DNA of 13,265 nt from an uncultured Haemophilus sp. (GCF_905207935.1 NZ_CAJLNI010000049.1:1-13265), one strand, 5' to 3'; counted from the stretch's first letter, positions 1 through 6,800 are shown. Translations and numbers: made by a program. The notes: generated from the sequence alone by a model not told the origin.

Positions 1-55
1 GAGCAGCGGACTTTTAATCCGTTGGTCGAAGGTTCGAATCCTTCACGACCCACCA
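1..55 (+). tRNA. tRNA-Lys(UUU), 5' end outside window
   Basis: This is the 3' part of a lysine tRNA gene. It begins in the D-arm (GAGCAG), followed by the anticodon arm GCGGA-CTTTTAA-TCCGT with anticodon TTT. The T-arm is GAAGG-TTCGAAT-CCTTC, the acceptor strand ACGACCC, then discriminator A and an encoded CCA at 53-55. The acceptor strand and T-arm match the usual gammaproteobacterial tRNA-Lys. The 5' acceptor strand and most of the D-arm lie before position 1. Confidence 0.95.
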
Positions 56-64
56 CTTTAAGTT

Positions 65-88
65 AGCACCTTAATTGGTGTTTTTTTT
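65..88 (+). terminator. Rho-independent terminator after tRNA-Lys
   Basis: A short CACC (67-70) / GGTG (77-80) stem with loop TTAATT can be extended by A-T and G-T pairs from position 65. Eight T residues follow at 81-88. It lies 10 nt after the tRNA CCA end and is the expected end of the tRNA transcript. Confidence 0.7.
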
Positions 89-141
89 ATACCTAAAATT
101 TAGGTTAAAGACTTTCCTACTCTCTTTTCTAAAAAACACAT

Positions 142-169
142 AAAAAATAACCGCACTTTCGTACGGTTA
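142..169 (-). terminator. miaB terminator containing an uptake sequence
   Basis: Read on the minus strand, a 9-bp stem (one G-T pair) closes a GAAA tetraloop. Arms are 161-169 and 148-156, and six T residues follow (142-147). One arm contains a perfect uptake sequence, ACCGCACTT at 150-158. It lies 21 nt past the miaB stop codon, so it most likely ends that transcript. Confidence 0.8.
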
Positions 170-190
170 CTTACCTATATTCTTAAATGA

Positions 191-1615
191 TTAGCCGTGA
201 TAACGTCCTACGCCTAATTCATCTTCTTTACGAGTACGGTTCATCACTTCTTGTGGAGATTGTGCAATACGTAGTCCCATTTGATCTTCAGTACGCACGA
301 CATCGCCACGTAGAGAGTTAGTATAAACATCGGTAATCTTGATATCGACAAACTTACCAATCATATCTGGTGAGCCTTGGAAATTCACAATACGGTTGTT
401 TTCAGTACGTCCTGTTAATTCCATAATATCTTTCTTAGACGGCCCTTCTACCAATACACGTTGCTCTGTGCCAAGCATGCGACGGCTGTATTGTGCCGCT
501 TGTTGGTTGATACGCTCTTGTAAAAGATAGAGACGTTGTTTCTTCTCTTCTTCGGTTACATCATCTGGCATATCTGCTGCAGGTGTACCTGGACGAGCTG
601 AATAGATAAAGCTAAAGCTCATATCAAAATTCACTTGCGCAATTAGATTCATTGTTTGTTCAAACTCTTCCTTGGTTTCACCTGGGAAGCCTACAATGAA
701 ATCTGAGCTGATTTGAATATTTGGACGCACGGCACGTAATTTACGAATGATCGATTTATATTCTAACGCAGTATGACCACGTTTCATCATGGTTAAAATA
801 CGGTCAGAACCAGCTTGCACCGGCAAGTGTACGAAGTCTACTAATTCTGGTGTATCGCGATACACGTCAATAATATCGTCAGTAAATTCGATTGGATGGC
901 TGGTGGTAAAACGTAAACGGTCGATACCGTCAATAGATGCTACTAAACGCAATAATTCCGCAAATGTACAGATACCGCCATCAAATGTCGGGCCACGATA
1001 CGCATTTACGTTTTGGCCTAATAAATTGATTTCACGAACACCTTGATCGGCCAACTGCGCAATTTCAAATAATACATCATCAACAGGACGGCTCACTTCT
1101 TCACCACGGGTATAAGGCACCACGCAGTAAGTACAATATTTATTACAGCCTTCCATAATAGACACAAACGCGGTTGGGCCTTCTGCGCGGGGTTCCGGTA
1201 AGCGGTCAAATTTCTCAATTTCTGGGAAACTCACATCTACCACCGAACTTTTACCGCCACGAATTTGGTTAATCATTTCTGGTAAGCGATGTAAAGTTTG
1301 CGGACCAAATACGATATCTACGTAAGGTGCACGATGACGAATATGCTCCCCCTCTTGTGAAGCCACACAACCGCCCACACCAATCACTAATTTGGGATTT
1401 TGTTTTTTTAATTCTTTCCAACGACCTAACTGATGGAACACTTTTTCTTGTGCTTTTTCACGGATAGAACAGGTGTTAAGAAGTAACACATCTGCTTCTT
1501 CTGGAATATCTGTCAATTCCAAACCATGTGTATTTAAGAGAAGATCGGCCATTTTTGATGAATCATACTCATTCATCTGACAGCCCCATGTTTTAATATG
1601 TAATTTTTGCGTCAT
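191..1615 (-). CDS. miaB: tRNA-2-methylthio-N6-dimethylallyladenosine synthase MiaB
   Basis: Radical-SAM methylthiotransferase that converts i6A to ms2i6A at tRNA position 37, next to the anticodon, in the cytoplasm. The 474 residues equal the length of E. coli MiaB as I recall it. The N-terminal methylthiotransferase domain carries the three auxiliary-cluster cysteines C12, C49 and C83. The radical-SAM CxxxCxxC motif is C157, C161, C164 (GCNKYCTYC). A C-terminal TRAM RNA-binding domain spans about 378-440. The ATG at 1615 gives an N-terminus of the family's form (MTQKLHIKTWGCQMN); the Shine-Dalgarno is weak (TTTTTAAGCAAT before ATG). The gene has its own promoter (1661-1689) and terminator (142-169), so it appears to be monocistronic. 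Confidence 0.97.
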   Translation of the reverse strand: MTQKLHIKTWGCQMNEYDSSKMADLLLNTHGLELTDIPEEADVLLLNTCSIREKAQEKVFHQLGRWKELKKQNPKLVIGVGGCVASQEGEHIRHRAPYVDIVFGPQTLHRLPEMINQIRGGKSSVVDVSFPEIEKFDRLPEPRAEGPTAFVSIMEGCNKYCTYCVVPYTRGEEVSRPVDDVLFEIAQLADQGVREINLLGQNVNAYRGPTFDGGICTFAELLRLVASIDGIDRLRFTTSHPIEFTDDIIDVYRDTPELVDFVHLPVQAGSDRILTMMKRGHTALEYKSIIRKLRAVRPNIQISSDFIVGFPGETKEEFEQTMNLIAQVNFDMSFSFIYSARPGTPAADMPDDVTEEEKKQRLYLLQERINQQAAQYSRRMLGTEQRVLVEGPSKKDIMELTGRTENNRIVNFQGSPDMIGKFVDIKITDVYTNSLRGDVVRTEDQMGLRIAQSPQEVMNRTRKEDELGVGRYHG

Positions 1616-1660
1616 ATTGCTTAAAAATAAAGATTAGTAAAAAGATAAAATCGGTCGGCT

Positions 1661-1689
1661 ATTGTACAGATTTGTGGGAATTCTGGCTA
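1661..1689 (-). promoter_or_regulatory. Probable sigma-70 promoter of miaB
   Basis: On the minus strand, -35 TAGCCA (1684-1689) and -10 TACAAT (1661-1666) are separated by exactly 17 nt, about 45 nt before the miaB start codon. The matches to TTGACA/TATAAT are 4/6 and 5/6. It lies downstream of the cpdA hairpin terminator, which supports separate transcription of miaB. Confidence 0.55.
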
Positions 1690-1724
1690 GTGTAAAATGG
1701 ACTTTTACCCATTTCGGTATAGAA

Positions 1725-1763
1725 AAAGTGCGGTTAAAATCACCTGAATTTTAACCGCACTTT
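1725..1763 (-). terminator. Uptake-sequence dyad terminator after cpdA
   Basis: A perfect 16-bp inverted repeat (1725-1740 with 1748-1763) has a 7-nt loop, CACCTGA. Each arm contains a full uptake sequence (1726-1734 and 1754-1762). It begins 2 nt past the cpdA stop codon. On the minus strand the hairpin runs into a short T-rich stretch, and on the plus strand it is also followed by T-rich sequence. Paired, inverted uptake sequences that double as terminators are well known in Haemophilus. Confidence 0.8.
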
Positions 1764-1765
1764 GT

Positions 1766-2590
1766 TTAGTATCCTTCTTCCTCCATATTCGGTAGGAATG
1801 TTTTTTGTTTGATTCGTTTTACTCTCGTTTCAATTCGTCCATCTGGCTGTAGCTCAATTTCACGCCAACCTGGTTGTAAGGTATCTAAAGCAAAATGGTT
1901 GCTGTCCGGCTTAAATTGAATACAAGTCGCTGGTGTTGCCATGGTTTGATAACCTTGCCAATAGCCATCAACTTCTTGATGAATATGACCGTATAAAATC
2001 CCTTTTACATTGTTGAATTGAGCAAGAACGGCTGAAAAATCATGCGCATTACGTAAGTTATGCTGATCAAGCCATGCTGAATTCGTTGGCAATAGATGGT
2101 GATGTAAGACGACTAAGCTATGACGAGCTGGATTTTCGGCTAATTTTGTTTTTAACCAATCTAGCTGATAAGCACTCAATTCGCCATGAGGCACACCGAA
2201 AACTTGGCTATCTAACAAAATCACTTGCCAATGTTTACCTAAAAGTAAATGTTTTGACGCATTAATAGGCGATTGGCTTAAATGCTCTACCATTTTAGGT
2301 TGGAAATCATGATTACCCGGAAGCCAAAATACCCATTTATTTAACGGTTTAACCATTTCAACAAATCGCAGATAGCCTTCGTCGCTACTATCTTGTACCA
2401 AATCCCCTGTTGCAAGCACGACATCGTACTCAAAAGACTCCAACTGAATTTCTTTTAACACCTGAGAAAAACTTTCGTGCGTGTTGATACCTAATAAGTC
2501 TTTGCTTGTATCTTTAAACAAATGAGGATCGGTAATTTGTAATAATTTAACAACTTCACTCGCGAGTTCGTATTCAAATGTATTGCTCAT
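1766..2590 (-). CDS. cpdA: 3',5'-cyclic-AMP phosphodiesterase CpdA (Icc)
   Basis: Cytosolic metallophosphoesterase that hydrolyses cAMP to AMP. All calcineurin-like metal-binding motifs are present: D21-x-H23 (TDPHLF), GD63 (ATGDLVQD), GNHD with N93-H94, the HHH run at 163-165, and GHIH (H202, H204) followed by Q. Its 274 residues are normal for the family. It is translated right after nudF: the AGGAG Shine-Dalgarno (2595-2599) overlaps the nudF TAG stop and lies only 4 nt from the ATG, which suggests translational coupling. In Haemophilus influenzae this enzyme (icc) is known to tune cAMP levels and hence CRP-dependent competence. The linkage to nudF is also seen in other gammaproteobacteria. 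It is followed at once by the 1725-1763 hairpin. Confidence 0.94.
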   Translation of the reverse strand: MSNTFEYELASEVVKLLQITDPHLFKDTSKDLLGINTHESFSQVLKEIQLESFEYDVVLATGDLVQDSSDEGYLRFVEMVKPLNKWVFWLPGNHDFQPKMVEHLSQSPINASKHLLLGKHWQVILLDSQVFGVPHGELSAYQLDWLKTKLAENPARHSLVVLHHHLLPTNSAWLDQHNLRNAHDFSAVLAQFNNVKGILYGHIHQEVDGYWQGYQTMATPATCIQFKPDSNHFALDTLQPGWREIELQPDGRIETRVKRIKQKTFLPNMEEEGY

Positions 2591-2597
2591 GAGACTC

Positions 2598-3221
2598 CTA
2601 TTGCCAGCGTTGCTGCAATTGGGCGTAATTTAATTGAAGCCATTGCAAGCCCATTACTGCAATGCCATTATCAATTTTACCTTCACACATCCATTGATAG
2701 GCTTGTTCACGTTTCACCACATGAACACGAATGTCTTCATTCTCTTCAGCTAAACCATGAAGTCCCTTAGCTTGCGAGCTATCTACTCGACCGACAAACA
2801 AATGAATACGTTCGACGACACCACCTGGGCTATCCCACACGCTTAAACAATGTGTGAGATCTTGAACGGATACGCCTGCTTCCTCTTCACTTTCACGCAA
2901 AGCGACTTCTTCAGGTTGTTCACCCTCTTCTATCATCCCGGCGATCAATTCTAATAACCAAGGGGAACGAGCTGATTCAGGTTGATATGCACCAATACGT
3001 ACTTGCTCAACTAAAACCACTGCATCTTCTTCCGGATCGTAAGCAATCACTGCAGAAGCGGCACCTTTGACCAATAATTCACGTGTCACCACGCCACTTT
3101 CGCCACCGGCAAAAAGCTTATGTTTAAACTGTACTTTCTTAAGTGTAAAAAAACCTTTATAAACAGTTTCTTCATTAAGAACTTCTATATCATGCTGACT
3201 AAACTGTTGAATTTCTGACAT
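2598..3221 (-). CDS. nudF: ADP-ribose pyrophosphatase (Nudix hydrolase) NudF
   Basis: Nudix hydrolase that splits ADP-ribose into AMP and ribose 5-phosphate, limiting free ADP-ribose in the cytoplasm. The Nudix box GX5EX7REUXEEXGU is visible as GMIEEGE, a seven-residue spacer, then RESEEEAGV. The downstream proline/glycine-rich loop (VWDSPGGVVERIHLFVG) fits the NudF/ADPRase subfamily. I chose the ATG at 3221 (MSEIQQF, 207 aa): AGGAG (3229-3233) lies 7 nt upstream. The adjacent ATG at 3224 is possible. An in-frame ATG at 3260 would add 13 residues (starting MGVLCDLD), but it has no ribosome-binding site and sits in A/T-tract leader sequence. It is the first gene of the nudF-cpdA pair, 7 nt ahead of cpdA. 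I could not place a convincing promoter. Confidence 0.93.
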   Translation of the reverse strand: MSEIQQFSQHDIEVLNEETVYKGFFTLKKVQFKHKLFAGGESGVVTRELLVKGAASAVIAYDPEEDAVVLVEQVRIGAYQPESARSPWLLELIAGMIEEGEQPEEVALRESEEEAGVSVQDLTHCLSVWDSPGGVVERIHLFVGRVDSSQAKGLHGLAEENEDIRVHVVKREQAYQWMCEGKIDNGIAVMGLQWLQLNYAQLQQRWQ

Positions 3222-3319
3222 CATTACTCTCCTAGTATCGAGGTCGCATAATACTCCCATAAAAAAATAAAAAAAACTGAACCCTCTATTTTTTTGTCGA
3301 AACTTTGAAGCTGGTCACA

Positions 3320-3361
3320 AAAAAAGAAAACCTATGATGATTTCTTATTCATCATAGGTTT
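3320..3361 (-). terminator. Rho-independent terminator of the rnfH-roxA-xseA unit
   Basis: A perfect 13-bp inverted repeat pairs 3328-3340 with 3349-3361 around an 8-nt loop. On the minus strand it is followed by TTTT-C-TTTTTTT-like sequence. It starts 20 nt past the xseA stop. Unlike several other terminators here it contains no uptake sequence. Confidence 0.88.
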
Positions 3362-3381
3362 ACATTAAAAATTTATTTAAA

Positions 3382-4701
3382 TTAACAAACGCGGCTGGTT
3401 ATCTCCCCATCTGCCACCTTCGTTTTAATGGAGTCGCCTGTTTTGACTTGCTTCACACTCACAATGGTATGTCCTTTATCATCCTCTGCGATGGAATACC
3501 CTCGTGCTAATACTTTTAATGGGCTTAATCCATCTAACTTGCCACACAATGTCGCCAATTTATTTTGACGTTCCGTGACTTGACGATTCGCCCCTAAATT
3601 TAACCGCACTTGTAACTGAGCTAAATATTGGGATTGTTTTTGCAATCGATAAGGCAACGGATTTTGTTTTAAGCGCGCTGAAAGTGCGGTCAATTTTTGC
3701 TGCGTTTTATCCATTTGGCGCTGCATTGCCAAAACTAAACGATGATGTAATTGTTCTGTTCTGGCTTTTTGCATCAACAATTGATTTTGCGGATGCTGGT
3801 TTTGCAGGCGTAAACGTAACTGTTGTAAACGTTGTTGTTGATGACTAAAAATACGATCTAACGCCATCTCCAAACGCTGTTGTTTATAGGCTAACTGTTG
3901 AAGTAATTCCTGCTGATTGCGACTCACTAACTCCGCAGCAGCAGAGGGGGTCGGCGCACGTAAATCAGCCACAAAATCGGCAATAGTAACATCCGTTTCA
4001 TGACCTACCGCACTAATAATCGGTAAATTAGAACGAAAAATCGCACGCGCGACTTCTTCTTCATTAAAGCACCAAAGATCTTCTAAAGAACCACCACCAC
4101 GGCCGACAATCAATACATCCACTTCTTGACGTGCATTAGCGAGTTCAATCATTTGGACGATTTCAGCCGTCGCTTCTTTGCCTTGCACTGCCGTTGGATA
4201 AATCACCACTTTTAAACTCGGATCTCGACGAGCCAAAATATGTAAAATATCCTGCAACGCTGCGCCAGTTGAAGAGGTAACAATCCCCACCGCTTTAGCA
4301 TAGTCCGGCAAGCTTTTCTTCAAGTTTTGTGCAAACAACCCTTCAGCGGCCAATTTCATTTTTAGCGCTTCAAATTGCTGCTGCAACAAGCCTTCACCCG
4401 CAGGGTGCATAGATTCAATAATCAGCTGATAATCACCACGAGGTTCATATAAGCTGACATTCGCCCGCACCAAGACCTGCATACCATTTTGCGGACGAAA
4501 TCCCACTCGCAAATTTTTCATGCGGAACATCGCACCGCGAACTTGGGCATTTTCATCTTTCAGCGTTAAATACCAATGCCCTGACACAGGTTGAGTGAAA
4601 TTAGAAATCTCCCCTGTAAGCCAAATCTGTGAAAAATTCCCTTCCAGCATTTGGCGAGCCGCGCTGTTCAGTTGGGAAACGGAGTAAATGTTTTCAGACA
4701 T
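3382..4701 (-). CDS. xseA: Exodeoxyribonuclease VII large subunit XseA
   Basis: Catalytic large subunit of exonuclease VII, which with XseB degrades single-stranded DNA to short oligonucleotides during repair. The N-terminal OB-fold covers roughly 1-100 (ISNFTQPVSGHWYLTLKD). The catalytic domain has D151, R201 (GRGGGSLEDLW), H234 and D237 (AVGHETDVTIADFVADLRAPTPSAAAE), matching the four essential residues of E. coli XseA with an offset of four. A long Q/L/R-rich coiled coil spans about 263-385, then a short C-terminal region ends in RVC. Length 439 is normal. Its ATG shares one base with the roxA stop (TAATG), so translation is probably coupled to roxA. Two opposed uptake sequences fall in the coiled-coil part. 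The small subunit gene xseB is not in this window. Confidence 0.97.
   Translation of the reverse strand: MSENIYSVSQLNSAARQMLEGNFSQIWLTGEISNFTQPVSGHWYLTLKDENAQVRGAMFRMKNLRVGFRPQNGMQVLVRANVSLYEPRGDYQLIIESMHPAGEGLLQQQFEALKMKLAAEGLFAQNLKKSLPDYAKAVGIVTSSTGAALQDILHILARRDPSLKVVIYPTAVQGKEATAEIVQMIELANARQEVDVLIVGRGGGSLEDLWCFNEEEVARAIFRSNLPIISAVGHETDVTIADFVADLRAPTPSAAAELVSRNQQELLQQLAYKQQRLEMALDRIFSHQQQRLQQLRLRLQNQHPQNQLLMQKARTEQLHHRLVLAMQRQMDKTQQKLTALSARLKQNPLPYRLQKQSQYLAQLQVRLNLGANRQVTERQNKLATLCGKLDGLSPLKVLARGYSIAEDDKGHTIVSVKQVKTGDSIKTKVADGEITSRVC
3603..3611 (-). repeat. DNA uptake signal sequence inside xseA
   Basis: Perfect ACCGCACTT on the plus strand. In the xseA frame it falls in codons for Q-V-R-L in the coiled-coil segment. 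Confidence 0.9.
3682..3690 (+). repeat. DNA uptake signal sequence inside xseA
   Basis: Perfect AAGTGCGGT, opposite in orientation to the copy at 3603 and 70 nt away. In the xseA frame it encodes exactly T-A-L within the coiled coil. Confidence 0.9.
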
Positions 4702-5912
4702 TATTCAATCAACACCCAACCATCATCTAGCCAGTTACAAATCGAATCAAGCAATAATTCCATTGTACTTTCAGGATCTTCTGTATCATTCACTAAATTA
4801 TTTAAGAATGCCCAATCTAGCGCTTCACCATCGGAAAGACGTTTCAACACTTCTGCTTCAATGACATTCACTTCATCCAACCATTCGCCATTCGCATAAA
4901 TTCGGAGCGGATTTTCGGTGTAAAGCAATTTGCAGTTATTGTCCTGCATTAATACACCTTGTTCCTCTTCTAAAATTGACCGCACTTCGTCAGGATCGGA
5001 CATTTCATCGGACACCAACATTTCATAGCGACGTGAGCTCACTGTACTGGCTACTGCTTGTTTGAACAAGGCATCAAAGGCTTCAGACTCTGCCAATTTC
5101 GCTAAGAATTGTTTTTTCATTGCCTGAATATTTTCATCTGCCAATTTTCCCGTACGCTGCTCTGCTTGCGTTAAACGTAACGGTAATTGGAATTCGCTTA
5201 AATTCAATTCAGGATCTTGATGACAAAACGCTTTATTCACGTTATCGAAAATGTCTGCTAAATTCGGGTAACGCAAACCAAAAGAAAAGGTTAAACAATC
5301 ATCTTCAGCTACACCATAATGCGACATGCGAGCAGGAATATAAAGAATATCGCCCGGATTCATCACTTCATCAATCAACAATTCGCCCATATCATCAAAA
5401 ATACGAATCGGCTGATTCGGTTTAAATTCTGTAGAAGAATCACACCATTTACCTAACTGCCAACGGCGATGACCATAACCTTGCACCAAGAATACATCAT
5501 ACTCGTCATAATGCTTACCAACGGAACCACCTTTAGGTGCATAAGACACCATAATATCGTCGCGTTGCCATTGTGGGATAAAGCCAAACTTATTCCAAAG
5601 CTGACCGAGTTCTGTACTCCATTGCTCTAAATTTTGGACGAGCACTGACCATTTCTCTGGTACATCTGCAAAATCCTCTTCGGATAAGGGACTGAAAAAC
5701 ACTTTCCAATTATCATCTGAAAAGGTTTTCACTAAACGTGCGGTCACCTCTTCGCCTTGTGCTAATTCGATAATATCGTCAGGCTCGAATTGGCCAACAA
5801 TTTCAGGTAAACCATTACGAATAATCAATGGTTTTTTCTGCCAATAATCACGCAGGAAAATTTCAGGGGTAATGCCATCAGGCAGACAATATTGGTTGGA
5901 AAGTGCGGTCAT
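4701..5912 (-). CDS. roxA: Ribosomal protein uL16 arginine hydroxylase RoxA (YcfD, JmjC family)
   Basis: Fe(II)/2-oxoglutarate-dependent ribosomal oxygenase of the YcfD family; in E. coli it hydroxylates an arginine of ribosomal protein uL16 (L16). The JmjC core shows the metal triad H134-x-D136 (GKHYDEYDVF) and H198 (MSHYG), followed by LTFSFGLRYP. The C-terminal half (about 220-403) is the dimerisation and winged-helix part of the family. I chose the ATG at 5912 (MTALSNQ, 403 aa) because AGGAG at 5920-5924 lies 7 nt upstream. The reading frame stays open to an ATG at 5981, but that stretch would encode a lysine-rich artefact overlapping rnfH. The gene begins 4 nt after rnfH ends and its TAA overlaps the xseA ATG by one base. 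An uptake sequence forms codons 2-4. It is about 30 residues longer than E. coli YcfD as I recall. Confidence 0.92.
   Translation of the reverse strand: MTALSNQYCLPDGITPEIFLRDYWQKKPLIIRNGLPEIVGQFEPDDIIELAQGEEVTARLVKTFSDDNWKVFFSPLSEEDFADVPEKWSVLVQNLEQWSTELGQLWNKFGFIPQWQRDDIMVSYAPKGGSVGKHYDEYDVFLVQGYGHRRWQLGKWCDSSTEFKPNQPIRIFDDMGELLIDEVMNPGDILYIPARMSHYGVAEDDCLTFSFGLRYPNLADIFDNVNKAFCHQDPELNLSEFQLPLRLTQAEQRTGKLADENIQAMKKQFLAKLAESEAFDALFKQAVASTVSSRRYEMLVSDEMSDPDEVRSILEEEQGVLMQDNNCKLLYTENPLRIYANGEWLDEVNVIEAEVLKRLSDGEALDWAFLNNLVNDTEDPESTMELLLDSICNWLDDGWVLIE
4979..4987 (-). repeat. DNA uptake signal sequence inside roxA
   Basis: Perfect ACCGCACTT on the plus strand. In the roxA frame it covers codons for E-V-R-S in the C-terminal domain. 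Confidence 0.9.
5901..5909 (+). repeat. DNA uptake signal sequence at the roxA start
   Basis: Perfect AAGTGCGGT that, read in the roxA frame, is codons 2-4 (T-A-L), directly after the ATG at 5912. Confidence 0.9.
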
Positions 5913-5916
5913 TTTT

Positions 5917-6243
5917 TTACTCCTTTTCCTGTTTTTCTTGTTGGGCTTTTTCTTGTGCGGCTTTGGCTTGCTCTGCTGCACGTTTACGACGAATTTCTTT
6001 AGGATCGGCTAACAATGGACGGTAAATTTCAATACGATCGCCATCTTTTAATTGATCCGTTAATTTGGCTGGACGGGAATAAATCCCCACTTTATTTTCA
6101 CGCAAATCGATCTCGGTAAACTGTTGCAAAATGCCTGATTGTAAAATAGCCGTTTGGATCATCGTGCCTTCATCGACTTTGAAGGATTTTAAATAATAAC
6201 GATCCGGCAAAGCATAAGCGATTTCAATATTAATTTGGTTCAT
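5917..6243 (-). CDS. rnfH: RnfH/YfjF-family ubiquitin-like protein
   Basis: Small cytosolic protein of the RnfH family (UPF0125), a beta-grasp ubiquitin-like fold. The molecular role is poorly defined; the name comes from association with rnf redox genes in some bacteria. Residues 1-85 carry the family pattern: an INIEIAYALPDRYYL start, SGILQQF, and the basic DGDRIEIYRPL-ADPKEIRRKRAA end. Residues 86-108 form a low-complexity A/Q/K/E helix-like tail. No rnf genes are nearby. Instead it heads the rnfH-roxA-xseA unit, and its last codons (AAG GAG) double as the roxA ribosome-binding site. The ATG at 6243 is chosen for the family N-terminus; its own Shine-Dalgarno is weak (TAAGA). A promoter with a perfect TATAAT lies just upstream. 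Confidence 0.9.
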   Translation of the reverse strand: MNQINIEIAYALPDRYYLKSFKVDEGTMIQTAILQSGILQQFTEIDLRENKVGIYSRPAKLTDQLKDGDRIEIYRPLLADPKEIRRKRAAEQAKAAQEKAQQEKQEKE

Positions 6244-6273
6244 GTCTTATTCTGTCTTGATGAGTTTTCCGTT

Positions 6274-6303
6274 ATTATAGCGGAAAAGTGCGGTCAATAT
6301 TAA
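6274..6303 (-). promoter_or_regulatory. Probable sigma-70 promoter of rnfH-roxA-xseA
   Basis: Minus-strand -10 is a perfect TATAAT (6274-6279), with -35 TTAATA (6298-6303, 4/6 match) 18 nt away. The -10 sits inside the loop of an inverted repeat, TTTTCCG (6265-6271) / CGGAAAA (6281-6287). An uptake sequence (6286-6294) fills most of the spacer. The region is also the leader of the divergent gene at 6324. Confidence 0.6.
6286..6294 (+). repeat. DNA uptake signal sequence in the rnfH promoter
   Basis: Perfect AAGTGCGGT between the -35 and -10 of the rnfH promoter. It is a single, unpaired copy. Confidence 0.9.
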
Positions 6304-6323
6304 CGATAAAATAGGAGCACATC

Positions 6324-6740
6324 ATGAATTGGGTATTTTTTGCTATTGGTTCAGCCTTTTTCGCTGGACTTACCGCTATTTTAGGCAAATTAGGGGTTGA
6401 AGGCATTAACAGCAATCTCGCGACCTTTATCCGTACAATTGTGGTGTTACTCGTTACAGCAGGTATCATTAGCGCACGTAACGAATGGCAACTGCCACAA
6501 CATATTGCTGCAAAACCGTTTACCTTTTTAATTCTTTCTGGTGTTGCTACGGGCCTATCTTGGCTTTGTTATTATCGCGCGTTACAAATGGCGCCCGCCT
6601 CTTGGGTTGCGCCCATTGATAAACTCAGTGTGGTGATAGCCATTATTTTAGGCGTGGTATTGTTAGGCGAACCCTTAAGTATGAAATTAGTCATAGGAAG
6701 TCTATTAATTCTCTCAGGCGTTTTAGTCTTAGCCTTATAG
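6324..6740 (+). CDS. Small EamA-family (drug/metabolite transporter-like) membrane protein
   Basis: Integral inner-membrane protein of 138 residues with one EamA unit. About five hydrophobic segments are visible (roughly 2-22, 33-50, 65-88, 92-113, 117-138). The C-terminal half carries the family signature: YYRALQMAPASWVAPIDKLSVVIAIILGVVLLGEP. Full-size EamA transporters have two such units, so this single-unit protein would be expected to dimerise. The substrate cannot be told from sequence. A good Shine-Dalgarno, AGGAG (6313-6317), lies 6 nt before the ATG. It is divergent from rnfH and 60 nt ahead of pth, which has its own promoter, so it is probably transcribed alone or reads through into pth. 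Confidence 0.85.
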   Translation: MNWVFFAIGSAFFAGLTAILGKLGVEGINSNLATFIRTIVVLLVTAGIISARNEWQLPQHIAAKPFTFLILSGVATGLSWLCYYRALQMAPASWVAPIDKLSVVIAIILGVVLLGEPLSMKLVIGSLLILSGVLVLAL

Positions 6741-6741
6741 A

Positions 6742-6770
6742 TTGAGAAATTAGCCCTTTTTCGCTACAAT
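6742..6770 (+). promoter_or_regulatory. Sigma-70 promoter of pth
   Basis: -35 TTGAGA (6742-6747) and -10 TACAAT (6765-6770) are each a 5/6 match, with an ideal 17-nt spacer. They begin directly after the TAG stop of the upstream membrane-protein gene and lie 30 nt before the pth ATG. Confidence 0.75.
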
Positions 6771-6800
6771 ACGCCACTATTTTTATTCAAGCAGAAAACT

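Noticed and set aside
91..105. Perfect palindrome ACCTAAA-A-TTTAGGT after the tRNA-Lys terminator
   Set aside because: Short, AT-rich and without a T-run or nearby start; chance is sufficient, and no known site matches.
2074..2265. Plus-strand open frame inside cpdA, and similar short frames antisense to miaB, ychF, tesB, dnaQ and der
   Set aside because: All lie inside clearly recognised genes on the other strand, with no start signals or recognisable protein features.
3222..3260. N-terminal extension of NudF starting at ATG 3260
   Set aside because: No ribosome-binding site, and the sequence lies in the A/T-tract leader; AGGAG serves the start at 3221 (or 3224).
5913..5981. N-terminal extension of RoxA starting at ATG 5981 (lysine-rich)
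   Set aside because: It overlaps rnfH out of frame and lacks a ribosome-binding site; the start at 5912 has AGGAG at ideal distance.
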